Source: Enterobacter sp. JBIWA008 (GTDB taxonomy: Bacteria; Pseudomonadota; Gammaproteobacteria; Enterobacterales; Enterobacteriaceae). Taken from it: DNA of 64,000 bases. Shown here one piece after another: positions 25,355 through 35,002 of the stretch (within the stretch, counting starts at the first letter, position 1; each line of letters starts with the position of its first letter). The notes beneath the pieces are model-generated. The model was not told the DNA's origin. It saw nothing but the letters and a program-made list of their open reading frames with translations, and searched no databases. Made by a program: the position numbers and the translations under genes. The stretch lies in NCBI RefSeq assembly GCF_019968765.1, contig NZ_CP074150.1, positions 1-64,000 of the forward strand, given 5' to 3'.

Positions 25355-26410
25355 GGCTTTGTTGAATAAATCAGATTTCGGGTAAATATCTCCGTAGCGG
25401 GTTGTGTTTTCAGACAATACGCACGCTTTCAGGCATACCTGCTTTCGTTATTTTGTTCAACGCTCGCACCATGGCCATAGCCTCCGCAACCTGACCATCG
25501 TAGTCACGCAGTGTCAGTGAACCGCCGAACAACTGTTTTACCCGGTACATCGCCGTTTCCGCTATCGAGCGACGGTTATAATCTGTTGTCCATTTCCACC
25601 GCGCATTACTCCCGGTCAGTCGTTGATTAGCCACTGCACGGTTACGGTCTGCGTATTCACCAGGCCAGTAACCCGCGCCTTTTCGGGGCGGGATAAGCGC
25701 GCTGATTTTCTTACGCCTCAGTTCATCGTGACAGAGCCGGGTGTCGTAGGCCCCATCTGCCGCTGCTGCCCTGATTTTCCTGTGAGTCTGTCGGATAAGA
25801 CCCGGGAAGGCTTCTGAGTCCGTGACGTTGTTCAGCGACAGGTCTGCGCAGATGATTTCATGTGTGTTGCTATCAACAGCCAGATGCAGCTTTCGCCAGA
25901 TACGACGGCGCTCTTTGCCGTGTTTTTTGACTTTCCATTCACCTTCACCAAAAACTTTCACCCCGGTGGAATCAATCACCAGATGCGCGATTTCACCCCG
26001 GGTGGGAGTTTTGAAACTGACATTGACCGATTTCGCCCGCTTGCTGACACTGCTGTAATCCGGGCAGCGCAGCTGAACATTCATCAGGGCAAAAACGGAA
26101 TCTATAAAACCCTGCGCGGCTCGCAGGGTGAGCCGGAATACGCGTTTAATCACCAGAACGGTGGTGATGGCCAGGTCAGAATAACGCTGAGGTCTTCCCC
26201 GGGATGAAGGCGTTGCCGACTCATACCAGGAATGAATCGCTTCATTGTCCAGCCAGAAAGTGAGGGAGCCACGGTTGATAAGGGCTTTGTTGTAGATGGA
26301 CCAGTTGGTGATTTTGAACTTTTGCTTCGCTACGGAACGGTCTGCGTTGTCGGGAGGATGTGTGATCTGATCCTTCAACTCAGCAAAAGTTCGAATTATT
26401 CAACAAAGCC
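25355..26410 (-). mobile_element. IS903-like insertion sequence (IS5 family)
   Basis: 1056 bp bounded by GGCTTTGTTGAATAA at the left end and its inverse TTATTCAACAAAGCC at the right end, the IS903-group ends and length. The nine bases on the two sides (TAAAAACGT and CCTCTGCCC) do not match, so there is no target duplication. Confidence 0.92.
25410..26378 (-). CDS. IS903-group transposase
   Basis: 322 residues, or about 307 from an internal GTG giving AKQKFKITNWSIYNKALINR, the usual IS903 start. DDE transposase of the IS5 family: HLVIDSTGVKVFGEGEW, AAADGAYDTRLCHDEL and RRSIAETAMYRVKQLFGG contain the catalytic D, D and E regions. The frame is intact and fills the element, so it is probably active. 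Confidence 0.95.
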   Translation of the reverse strand: MKDQITHPPDNADRSVAKQKFKITNWSIYNKALINRGSLTFWLDNEAIHSWYESATPSSRGRPQRYSDLAITTVLVIKRVFRLTLRAAQGFIDSVFALMNVQLRCPDYSSVSKRAKSVNVSFKTPTRGEIAHLVIDSTGVKVFGEGEWKVKKHGKERRRIWRKLHLAVDSNTHEIICADLSLNNVTDSEAFPGLIRQTHRKIRAAAADGAYDTRLCHDELRRKKISALIPPRKGAGYWPGEYADRNRAVANQRLTGSNARWKWTTDYNRRSIAETAMYRVKQLFGGSLTLRDYDGQVAEAMAMVRALNKITKAGMPESVRIV

Positions 26411-26662
26411 CCTCTGCCCTGCTCCGTTATCTGGCGCGAAGGGGCAAATATTGCCGCGTTGCTTATTCCCTCACCGTGGTATACTTCCGGAAAGTTGTTA
26501 TACGCCAGAAATTCGGCTCACAACCAAACGGGCATCCGGTAATTTAACGGCGTGGCTATATTCTGGGTTATTATCACATGAGAAATGATTACAGCAGGGT
26601 AATGCAACGACAATCATCATCAGGGATGTCACAAAAATAATAATCATAAGTGACTGTTGCAC

Positions 26663-26965
26663 ATGAACACATCTTCCCATGAAAGCGAGCGCGTTCCGGT
26701 TTCACTTGAAACCGTCTGGCGGGCACTGACCGCCCTCGGTCATCAGCGGCTCTGGCTCCGCCCTCCGGATGAGCGAAGTGTGAACACCTGGCTGGTTGTC
26801 ACCTGGGGCGGCCTGACGGTGGCAGAACGTATCCGGGCCTCCGGCTCCTGGTGGCTGACCGGGGATGCGAATGCCATCTACACCAATCCGGAACGGATCG
26901 TCCCGGACGGGCTGGAAGAGCTCACCTGGCTGTCGGTGCAGCGGCGAATGAAGGACGGATTCTGA
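26663..26965 (+). CDS. Hypothetical plasmid protein
   Basis: 100 residues from the second ATG (26663), Trp-rich, with a VWRALTALGHQRLWLRPPDE start and a DGLEELTWLSVQRRMKDGF end. No signal peptide or membrane segment. I do not recognise a family. It lies between the IS903-like element and a damaged membrane-protein gene. Confidence 0.5.
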   Translation: MNTSSHESERVPVSLETVWRALTALGHQRLWLRPPDERSVNTWLVVTWGGLTVAERIRASGSWWLTGDANAIYTNPERIVPDGLEELTWLSVQRRMKDGF

Positions 26966-27016
26966 AGCCTATCGGGGACAAGCGGCAGGGAGGGATTTCT
27001 CAGCTAAGGAATAATC

Positions 27017-27813
27017 ATGGGTAATGTCATAACGGATACAGAACAGATGAAAACAGTTGTGCTGGGTGTTTCGGCCTGAATGCCAGTGATCTCAACCCTT
27101 TCCGGAGGTGTGCTGGCTGGCGGTGTTGCATTACTGGTGAGCTGGGTAAATCACCGTTACGCACGTGAACGTGAAGCCACTGCAGCAGCGGAACGTCTGC
27201 GACATGAGCAGAAACTCACTGAGGACAAACGCCAGGAGGAGCTTCTCTACATCACCACTGAGCTGGTTTTTACCCTTGAAATATTTGCTGAAGAATGTGC
27301 CAGAGTGGCAGATGACATCTGGTGAGCCAGATGAAAGGGGGGGGGGAATATCGACCCACAACAAAGACACCAGAACTGGAGATTTCAGATATCAAGGGTG
27401 ACTGGCGAACGCTTCCTGCACTGATAATGTATCGGATCCGCGAGCTGCCGGTCCTGATGAATGAAGCGCTCCGGAATATTTCAGCAGCAGCGGAAAATGA
27501 CTGGGCCCCTGATTATACGGAGAGTTTTCAGGAGAGGCAGTACCAGTATGCACGTCTGGGGCTGAAAGCCCTGACCCTCGCCCGACGCCTGCGTCAGCTG
27601 GCTTGTTTGCCGGGGACCCGCCTTGATGCCACTGAGTGGTCTGCACAGCCTGTACTCTGGCGGAGATGGCGCCTGGAGCGTAATCGTCGTTACCAGCAGC
27701 GTATTCTGCGTGAGCGCGAACTGGCCACTTTTCAAATCGCAAATAACCAACATAACCAGAATCACGGACAGCATGATAAACCTGCAGGTCCGGATCACGG
27801 TGACACCCCATGA
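27017..27813 (+). pseudogene. Membrane-anchored coiled-coil protein, multiply broken
   Basis: An AAGGA site precedes the ATG at 27017. The first 20 codons end at TGA (27077-27079), and the same frame continues directly with MPVISTLSGGVLAGG, a membrane helix and a coiled coil (YAREREATAAAERLRHEQ). It stops at 27325 and resumes in another frame after a run of ten G (27337-27346) as EYRPTTKTPELEISDIKGDW to 27813. A natural reading is one protein of about 260 residues with a Trp-to-stop change and indels. Function unknown. Confidence 0.55.
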
Positions 27814-28559
27814 TGCCGTTTGTTCCCGCCCAGAGCGTTTCGTTTTCCGCAGCTCAGCTGCCGGTGGCCATCGATTATCCGGCCGCGCTGGCACTGCGCC
27901 AGATGGCGCTCGTTCAGGACGAACTGCCGAAATACCTGCTGTCGCCGGAAGTGAGCGCCCTGCTCCACTACGTGCCCGATCTTCACCGTAAGATGCTGCT
28001 GGCCACCCTGTGGAACACCGGCGCCCGTATTAACGAAGCACTGGCACCGCCCTACCCGTTCTTGCAGCTGGCCACGCTCAAACAGCGCGCAGAAAAAGCA
28101 GCCAGAACGGCCGGACCTGCTCCAGCCGGTAGACAGCCTCATCGTATCGTTCCGCTTTCCGACCCGCAGTATGTCAGCCAGCAGGAAATGATGGTGGCCA
28201 CCTTGAAAATTCCGCTGGAGCGACGTAAAAAACGCACCGGCAGAACCGAGAAGGCACGGATCTGGGAAATCACAGAAAGGACGGTCAGGACCTAGATAAA
28301 TGAAGCAGTTGATGCGGCTGCCGCCGACGGGGTGACCTTCTCAGTGCCGGTGACGCCACACACGTTCCGCCACTCCTACGCCATGCACATGCTGTATGCT
28401 CGCATTCCACTCAAGGTGCTGCAGAGCTTAATGGGACACAAATCGAGCAGCTCGACGGAAGTTTATACGAGGGTATTTGCACTCAATGTTGCTGCCAGAC
28501 ACAGGGTACAGTTTTCAATGGCAGAGGCTGATGCTGTTGCAATGATGAAAACCAGATAA
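27810..28559 (+). pseudogene. resD: ResD-type tyrosine recombinase with internal stop
   Basis: Two segments in one frame, separated by TAG at 28293-28295: an N-terminal part (RQMALVQDELPKYLLSPEVS, ATLWNTGARINEAL with the first catalytic Arg) and a C-terminal part (TPHTFRHSYAMHMLY, LMGHKSSSSTEVYTRVFAL with the catalytic His-Arg-His-Tyr). A TGG-to-TAG change is the simplest cause. ResD resolves F plasmid multimers and sits beside RepFIB, as here. The initial ATG overlaps the upstream pseudogene. Confidence 0.75.
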
Positions 28560-28711
28560 CTTAAATTTTCAGTATTTACAGATAGTTGTAACGAAACCAA
28601 CTTATTCTATAATAAATTAATCTTGCGTTACGTGAAAACCGACAGGGTTCCAGGGGATCACAGGCCGGAATTCACGTAGAGCACTTTACCTCTTCTTCGT
28701 TTCTTACCTTT

Positions 28712-29038
28712 TTGTTCCGATCCTGTTCATACGGGCATTACCCCATTTCACCAGAACGCATTTCACTGTTGCCGATAGCCCATGGGGTCGACTTTGCAAC
28801 CGCGGTCGCACTCATAAGGATGGCCACCTTAACCGGCCCCCCCCTGGCTTACCTCCTCGCCTCTGAAGTGAAAGCCCTGCTCTTCCATATGCCGGATCTG
28901 CGCCATTACATGCTGTTCTCCACTGTCTGGAAAACCGTTGTGCAGCTCGGTGAATCCGGTATGCTGACCCCGGAATCCTTTGATCTCGACGGGTTAAGAC
29001 CCTTTGTGAAAATACCGGGCTCAGGACATCCGGTCTGA
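28712..29038 (+). pseudogene. Second ResD-like gene, N-terminal remnant
   Basis: 108 residues. [21 protein letters not shown] and [20 protein letters not shown] closely match the N-terminus of F ResD as I remember it, and [20 protein letters not shown] follows. The frame ends near 29038 where the catalytic C-terminal half should begin, and the sequence goes straight into the RepFIB repeats. The first catalytic Arg is replaced in [12 protein letters not shown]. Confidence 0.65.
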
Positions 29039-29047
29039 TGCACAATA

Positions 29048-29275
29048 TTGACTGAGTGATGAAGGGACACATATCGCAGTGAAGATGTTCAGCAGACTGC
29101 CCGCTCTTCCACGCATCGCAGTCAATATCAATACCCCAGTAGCCATATTCGCATATTGCAGTCAAGGCAAGCAAAACCTAAAAGGGATGATGAATCTGTA
29201 TAAATTGACTGTGGTATGCAGATCGCATACCACAGTCAACAAATCCTAAAACAGCATACCTCAGTCATTTTCCGG
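29048..29275. repeat. RepFIB iterons, downstream cluster
   Basis: Several copies of a TTGACTGTGGTATGC-like sequence in both orientations, for example TTGACTGTGGTATGC at about 29206-29220 facing GCATACCACAGTCAA at about 29227-29241, with weaker copies near 29055, 29115 and 29150. These are RepFIB initiator-binding repeats on the 3' side of the rep gene. Confidence 0.75.
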
Positions 29276-30271
29276 TTTCACGCTGCCGAGCGCTTTTGCC
29301 AGTTTCTGAGGATCAATACCTGCAGCCTTCAGGGCTTTAATCACTTCGTCATAGTTCTGCTCAGGTACTTCCTCTTCCGGCTCACGGGGAACAACGACCT
29401 TGCTACTGATGAGTTTCGGATTACGGTAATGTACGCTGAAGTAGGTGGCCCGGCCGCGTTTGAATTCGGTGTAATCCAGATAGCCGATATCCTTCAGCTG
29501 CGCCATAGCTTTGCGCACCGTGTGGTTCTGCGTGTAGATGTTAGACGTCAGGTTGAGTCTGTCTCGCATACGCTTCATGGAGATTGGGGCCGGATTCTGC
29601 GGCAGGCTTTCGATGTAGGTATAGAGTGCCTGTGCGGACTCCTTGCGCTGCAGGGCATCGATAGCCTTCAAACGCAATAGGACCCGCCTGTCCATCTGAT
29701 AAAGCTCAAAGAGCTTGGGCTCCGCCCTGATCTCCACGACATCGGCAGTGATGTCGTAATAGGCAGACTGAACTAGGTGCGTAGTCCACCCTTTCGTTTC
29801 ACTCTGAAACTTGAGGGTTACGGATGCCAGCTTGAACAGGGAGTTGCTTATCCTGTCGCGCATTTTCTTGTTAGAGCGCCGGGAGTCAAAGCCACACATT
29901 TTAACGAACTCAACAAAAGACAGCTTGAGAGTGTCATCCTTGACGCCAAAATCATACATTGAACGGATGATTCCAAGCCAGACTTTGAAGTCCGTATCCA
30001 TATCGAGGCGCGATCCGGTGATCATGACATCGGTATACCCTTCACTGCGAGCAATGGACAACTGTACGAGCTCCTCAGTCGCATCCGTGACGTTTTTGCG
30101 GTTCGTCTTACTCCTGGAGGTCGATTTCAGTGTAGGAACGAACAGACCAAGCCTCATGAGTGCAACAGGCTGAACAGTACTGGCGCTGTTGACATCCAGC
30201 TTAACAACTTCGCCCGTTGTCTTGTTGACCTCCTGAAGATTCAGGGGTAACTCATTATTTTCCATAGCCAT
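29261..30271 (-). CDS. repFIB: RepFIB replication initiator
   Basis: 336 residues of the Rep_3/initiator family (two winged-helix domains). Marker stretches include LNLQEVNKTTGEVVKLDVNS, TSRSKTNRKNVTDATEELVQ and YFSVHYRNPKLISSKVVVP. It would bind the surrounding iterons, open the origin and repress its own promoter. Iteron clusters flank the gene on both sides, the standard RepFIB layout, and the sop locus follows. With repA at position 1 the plasmid is at least a two-replicon plasmid. Confidence 0.93.
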   Translation of the reverse strand: MAMENNELPLNLQEVNKTTGEVVKLDVNSASTVQPVALMRLGLFVPTLKSTSRSKTNRKNVTDATEELVQLSIARSEGYTDVMITGSRLDMDTDFKVWLGIIRSMYDFGVKDDTLKLSFVEFVKMCGFDSRRSNKKMRDRISNSLFKLASVTLKFQSETKGWTTHLVQSAYYDITADVVEIRAEPKLFELYQMDRRVLLRLKAIDALQRKESAQALYTYIESLPQNPAPISMKRMRDRLNLTSNIYTQNHTVRKAMAQLKDIGYLDYTEFKRGRATYFSVHYRNPKLISSKVVVPREPEEEVPEQNYDEVIKALKAAGIDPQKLAKALGSVKPEND

Positions 30272-30286
30272 TTTATTAACCCGCGG

Positions 30287-30890
30287 TTATCCACAAAGGA
30301 AAGTATATACGCATATCACAGTCAACGGAAATACATACCCCAGTTAATACAATTGCATACCGCAATAGGTGATCCCGCACACAACAGTCAACATACTACA
30401 CACCACAGTTAATGAAGATAGTCTCCGAGCCCAGGCGCAACGGTGCGCTGCACGATCCGGGGATCTCTTTTTGATCTCACTATGATCTCCTTGAGGATCA
30501 ATTATTGGATCGAAATATGGAATAACTACCAGCATCCCGTACATATGGACTACTGACATGACACAATACGAATCCTGGTACAACCACCCGGTAATACAAT
30601 ACCCGGAAAGGCAATAATCTTGACTGTGATATGCAGAAAAATGTATTCCATTGCCCTTCCCTGTTCCTGTTCCTGTTCCTGTTCTGCTTCATGCCGCAGT
30701 CAATAATCTACATACTGTAGTCAATTTCTCACCATTCAGAACCATCCGCTGGATCTTCGCTAGCTTCAGAGCGTCAGCCACACCTTGTAAGTACGCAGTA
30801 ATTCCTCTTCCTCGACGCATGCGCCTGCGTGCACATGTTTTCTGCGGCGAGCGGATAATATTGACTGAAGTATGCGGCAGACTTTCAGGT
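30287..30890. other. RepFIB origin: DnaA box and upstream iterons
   Basis: A perfect DnaA box TTATCCACA at 30287-30295 lies just upstream of the initiator gene. Beyond it are many iteron-like copies: CATATCACAGTCAA and CATACCCCAGTTAA near 30311-30345, ACAACAGTCAACATAC near 30380, TTGACTGTGATATGC near 30618, CCGCAGTCAATAATC near 30695 and TTGACTGAAGTATGC near 30860. Copies run in both orientations. No gene is visible between 30272 and 31023. Confidence 0.8.
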
Positions 30891-30925
30891 GGATGCTGAA
30901 CTGAGCACGGCTACATTTTGATCAG

Positions 30926-31003
30926 CTTTGCAATTTTTAAGCTGGTTTGCAATTTTAATGTTGCTTTGCGTTTTTCATCAAGATTTAATATATTAATGCA
31001 AAG
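30926..31003 (+). promoter_or_regulatory. SopA operator repeats
   Basis: Four CTTTGC-type hexamers (30926, 30945 as GTTTGC, 30964, and inverted GCAAAG at 30998) lie just upstream of sopA, matching the repeats to which SopA binds in F to autoregulate sopAB. Confidence 0.7.
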
Positions 31004-31023
31004 TTGATGACAAGGAACAGAGA

Positions 31024-32190
31024 ATGGGACTGATGGAAACGCTTGACCAGTGTATTAAGGTCGGTCATGAAATGACGAAAGCTATCGCGATTGCACAGTT
31101 TAACGATGATAGTCCGGAAGCTAGGAAAATTACCCGTCGCTGGCGGGTGGGTGAGGCCGCCGATCTGATTGGCGTTTCTTCTCAGGCAATCCGTGATGCA
31201 GAAAAAGCAGGACGCCTTCCACATCCTGATATGGAAATGCGTGGACGGGTGGAGCAGCGGGTGGGCTACACCATTGAACAAATCAACCATATGCGGGATG
31301 TATTTGGCACCCGTCTGCGCCGTCCTGATGACAGCGTTCCGCCTGTTATTGCGGTGGCAGCACATAAAGGGGGTGTCTATAAGACATCGGTATCTGTCCA
31401 CCTGGCACAGGATCTGGCGCTGAAAGGGCTGAGGGTACTGCTTGTCGAAGGGAATGATCCTCAAGGCACAGCATCCATGTACCACGGCTGGGTCCCTGAT
31501 TTGCATATCCATGCCGAAGACACACTGTTGCCTTTTTATCTCGGTGAGCGCGATGATGCAGCCTATGCCGTCAAACCCACCTGCTGGCCAGGTCTCGACA
31601 TCATTCCGTCATGCCTGGCTTTACACCGCATTGAAACAGAGCTCATGGGAAGGTTTGACGACGGAAAACTCCCGACAGAACCCCACATGATGCTTCGTCT
31701 GGCCATCGAAACGGTGGCTCATGACTATGATGTCATTGTTATCGACAGTGCACCGAACCTCGGTATTGGTACCATCAATGTTGTCTGTGCTGCGGATGTA
31801 CTCATCGTGCCAACGCCAGCAGAGCTATTCGATTACACCTCTGCCCTTCAGTTTTTTGACATGCTGCGCGATCTGTTAAAAAACGTGGATCTGCAGGGTT
31901 TTGAACCTGACGTCAGAATTCTTCTAACCAAGTACAGTAATAACAATGGCTCACAGTCACCTTGGATGGAAGAACAAATCCGCGATGCGTGGGGAAGCAT
32001 GGTACTAAAAAACGTTGTACGCGAGACCGATGAAGTCGGTAAAGGTCAGATCCGTATGAGAACTGTGTTTGAGCAGGCTATCGATCAACGCTCGTCTACA
32101 GGAGCATGGCGAAATGCGCTGGCTATCTGGGAGCCTGTCTGTAATGAAATTTTTGATCGCCTGATTAAACCTCGCTGGGAGATCAGATAA
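31024..32190 (+). CDS. sopA: SopA partition ATPase (ParA type Ia)
   Basis: 388 residues, practically the F SopA length. An N-terminal HTH ([20 protein letters not shown]) binds the operator. The deviant Walker A is HKGGVYKTS near residue 120, and the Walker B region is [10 protein letters not shown]. It forms ATP-dependent gradients on the nucleoid that position plasmid copies. An AAGGA ribosome-binding site precedes it, and the stop overlaps the sopB ATG by one base. Confidence 0.96.
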   Translation: MGLMETLDQCIKVGHEMTKAIAIAQFNDDSPEARKITRRWRVGEAADLIGVSSQAIRDAEKAGRLPHPDMEMRGRVEQRVGYTIEQINHMRDVFGTRLRRPDDSVPPVIAVAAHKGGVYKTSVSVHLAQDLALKGLRVLLVEGNDPQGTASMYHGWVPDLHIHAEDTLLPFYLGERDDAAYAVKPTCWPGLDIIPSCLALHRIETELMGRFDDGKLPTEPHMMLRLAIETVAHDYDVIVIDSAPNLGIGTINVVCAADVLIVPTPAELFDYTSALQFFDMLRDLLKNVDLQGFEPDVRILLTKYSNNNGSQSPWMEEQIRDAWGSMVLKNVVRETDEVGKGQIRMRTVFEQAIDQRSSTGAWRNALAIWEPVCNEIFDRLIKPRWEIR

Positions 32191-33155
32191 TGAAACGTGC
32201 TCCAGTTATTCCAAAACATACAGTAAAAGATATTCACACCGAAACTGAGCCGTCAGCGGCACCCGCAGCTCCGATGGTTGATTCATTAATTGCGCGGGTG
32301 GGAGCCATGGCCCGCGGGAATGCCATTCTGCTTCCAGTTTGCGGCCGGGAAGTGAAATTTATTCTGGAAGCCATCCCAGGCGAGAGTGTTGAAACGGCAT
32401 CGAGAGTCTGGTCAGGTAATGAACGTGACCAGGAACTACTGACCGAAGACGCGCTTGATGATCTGATCCCCTCTTTCATACTGAGTGGTCAGCAGACACC
32501 TGCGTTCGGACGACGGGTAGAAGGTGTCATTGAGATTGCAGATGGTAGTCGCCGTCGTAAAGCCGCCATACTGACATCATCGGATTATCGTGTTCTCGTC
32601 GGGGATCTCGATGATGAACAGATGATGGCTTTATCACGGCTGGGTAATGATTACCGCCCTGTCAGCGCTTATGAACGGGGCAACCGCTATGCACAGCGGT
32701 TGGAAAATGATTTTAATGGCAATATCTCTGCTCTGGCTGAAGCTGAGAATATTTCCCGTAAAATCATCACGCGTTGCATCAACACGGCCCATTTGCCAAA
32801 ATCAGTGGTTGCCCTGTTTACTCATCCTGGTGAACTTTCCGCCCGCTCTGGGGAGGCTCTGTACAAAGCATTTTCGGGAAAAGAAGCTTTATTGTTGCAA
32901 CGGACACAACAGCTTCATGAGCAAAAGAAAGCGGGTGTTATATTTGAATCCGAGGAAGTTATTGGTTTACTGACGGATGTTCTGAAAGAGCCATCAGGTA
33001 GAAAAGTTAACCTTAATACCCGTCATCAATTTGTACCTGGTGCGACAGCTCTATACAAAGGCGATAAGGTAATTTTTAATCTCGATAAATCTCGTTTACC
33101 TGCCGAGTGTATCGAGAAGATAGAAAGTATACTGCGCGACTTACAAAAAGTTTAG
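32190..33155 (+). CDS. sopB: SopB centromere-binding protein (ParB family)
   Basis: 321 residues. The ParB CTPase/N-terminal core includes [20 protein letters not shown], the central HTH is [20 protein letters not shown], and the dimerisation domain is C-terminal. It binds the sopC repeats downstream and stimulates SopA. More divergent from F SopB at the N-terminus than SopA is. Confidence 0.95.
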   Translation: MKRAPVIPKHTVKDIHTETEPSAAPAAPMVDSLIARVGAMARGNAILLPVCGREVKFILEAIPGESVETASRVWSGNERDQELLTEDALDDLIPSFILSGQQTPAFGRRVEGVIEIADGSRRRKAAILTSSDYRVLVGDLDDEQMMALSRLGNDYRPVSAYERGNRYAQRLENDFNGNISALAEAENISRKIITRCINTAHLPKSVVALFTHPGELSARSGEALYKAFSGKEALLLQRTQQLHEQKKAGVIFESEEVIGLLTDVLKEPSGRKVNLNTRHQFVPGATALYKGDKVIFNLDKSRLPAECIEKIESILRDLQKV

Positions 33156-33405
33156 CCTGTTTAATGATACAAGCGAGCGTTATCATTAATTTCCAATATC
33201 TTTAATGCGTTACATGCTGCTTCGGAATATATACATCCGGAGCAGCTATTCTCTGCACTATAGCCCTGTGTTGTTAAAAAGGTCTGATTTCTTCTCCCAA
33301 CCTGATTGTTACCACAATCTAAGATCTAGTACCTGCTACTTTTTCTTAACCAGTTCCACGGTTTTGCATATCAGAACTCAGACGGTAACCCATCCCGGAA
33401 TACTG

Positions 33406-33529
33406 ATTCCACACATCGGATTTAACTGGGACCACGGTCCCATCTCCTACTTGCGTGGCAGAACTCACCCGTCAACCCCGCCCTAAATGCCAATTCCACA
33501 CATCGGATTTAACTGGGACCACGGTCCCA
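33406..33529. repeat. sopC: sopC centromere, two repeats
   Basis: Two identical 37-bp units (33406-33442 and 33493-33529), each ending in the SopB palindrome TGGGACCACGGTCCCA, 87 bp apart. F has twelve contiguous 43-bp repeats. No further copies are visible between sopB and umuC; a related TTAACCAGTTCCACGG stretch near 33348 may be a decayed unit. Confidence 0.85.
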
Positions 33530-33705
33530 CTCTGTTCAGCTGTTTCTATCACAATACCGACTTTGAGATGTTACAGTGATTCCTGTATTCGGTGCGTAAG
33601 AAGATTGTGTTCGTTTTGTTCCATGGTGCTTCCTCGCTCACTCGCGTGCTTCGCCCTGTCGTTCGGCTGCGGCGAGCACTACTGGCTCTCTCTGAAAGGC
33701 AAAAT

Positions 33706-34750
33706 TTAACTGATCCTCGCAATGGGGATATCTTTCCAGCGGGTGGTGTACGCAGGGGAGAGCATATCGCGTTTCATCTGCCAAGAAGGTGCAATCCCTC
33801 GTCCGGCAAACCAGAGTTGTCCCAGACCGGAATGATTAATGCCATCGAGAACCTTCATCAGCTCAGCGCTGTGAGGACGTGGCGGACGTTCGTCGAACAG
33901 CTGCAACTGCGAAATGCCGGAGCCGGTGAAGTCATTCAGCATCACACCGGCTTTGGCATACCGGTGCCCGTCCTTCCAGATCCGCTCCAGAGCCGTAGTG
34001 GCGGCCGCAATGATGTCCCGGGTGTCCTGAGTGGGGGTAAGCAGTTTCTCCGTGGCCACGTTGCCGTAGTAAGGCTCTTTAACGGCGAACGGAGACGTTT
34101 TGATGAATACGGAAATATGCCGGCAGTACTGGTGCTCTTTCCGCAGCTTTTCAGAGGCCCGCTCTGCGTACTGACAGACAGCCTGGCGGAGCGAATCGTA
34201 TTCAGTGATCTTCTCGCCAAAACTGCGGCTGCAGACAATCTGTTGTTTAGTAGGCGGTGCTTCTTCAAGCGACATGCAGCTTTCCCCGTTCAGTTCGCGC
34301 ACTGTTCGCTCGAGAACGACGGAGAAATTTTTCCGGATGAAGGCCGGGTTCGTCAGGGCCAGATCAAGCGCGGTCCTGATGCCAAGAACATTGAGCTTGC
34401 GCGCAATACTGTTTCCCACGCCCCAGATCTCTTCGACCGGCTGCAGTGAAAGCAGTTTCCGCGTTCGCTGAGGATTCCCCCGGGTCAGGGCGAGCACGCC
34501 ACGAAACTGTTTCCACTCCTTTGAGGCCCACTGGGCTGATTTTGCCAGGGTTTTCGTCGGCCCGGCACCCACGCCGATGGTCAGACGGGTACAGTCATAC
34601 ACGTGCTGGCGCAGCTGCCGGCCGAAGTCCTCCAGGTCCATGCAGTGCTCAACGCTGGTCAGGTCGAGGAACATCTCGTCAATCGAATACTGTTCCACCC
34701 TGGGGGCCAGCTCCTCCAGGCAGTTCATGACGCGCGCTGACATCGAGGCA
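33706..34750 (-). pseudogene. umuC: umuC, C-terminal part (split by insertion)
   Basis: About 345 residues of a Y-family DNA polymerase V subunit lacking the first 80. It has YSIDEMFLDLTSVEHC (catalytic SIDE motif), LTIGVGAGPTKTLAKSAQW and the little-finger region. It begins at the left end of the 8.7-kb element. The missing N-terminus is at 43460-43687 in the same orientation. Joining the two restores ...SSNYEL-YASMSARVM..., a continuous UmuC. Confidence 0.88.
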
Positions 34751-35002
34751 CTTATGTGGAATAGAAAATCAATATAAATAATGCATGCTTTAAAAGATTA
34801 CTATGAACTAAAAGCATACGTCCGAAATTGTTACCATATCTCAAGATTCACAACTAATAATTTCGTATATTAATCCTCCAGGGCAGGTAGTCAGCTATCT
34901 GTTTGGCTTCCCTGATGCGATGGTAAAATGAAAAGACCACCGTTATGGGTTTAATAAAAAGATGCAGTCTTCTCCAGCTCAGCATGTTAGAAGGATTTTT
35001 CA

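Noticed and set aside
26498..26680. Short hydrophobic minus-strand frame with LPCC, resembling a lipoprotein or pilin signal peptide
   Set aside because: Some likeness to the signal peptide of the pilin at 17755, but the remainder is unrelated and no ribosome-binding site is convincing.
33592..34449. 285-codon plus-strand frame opposite umuC
   Set aside because: Antisense shadow of the conserved umuC C-terminus; no start signal or domain.
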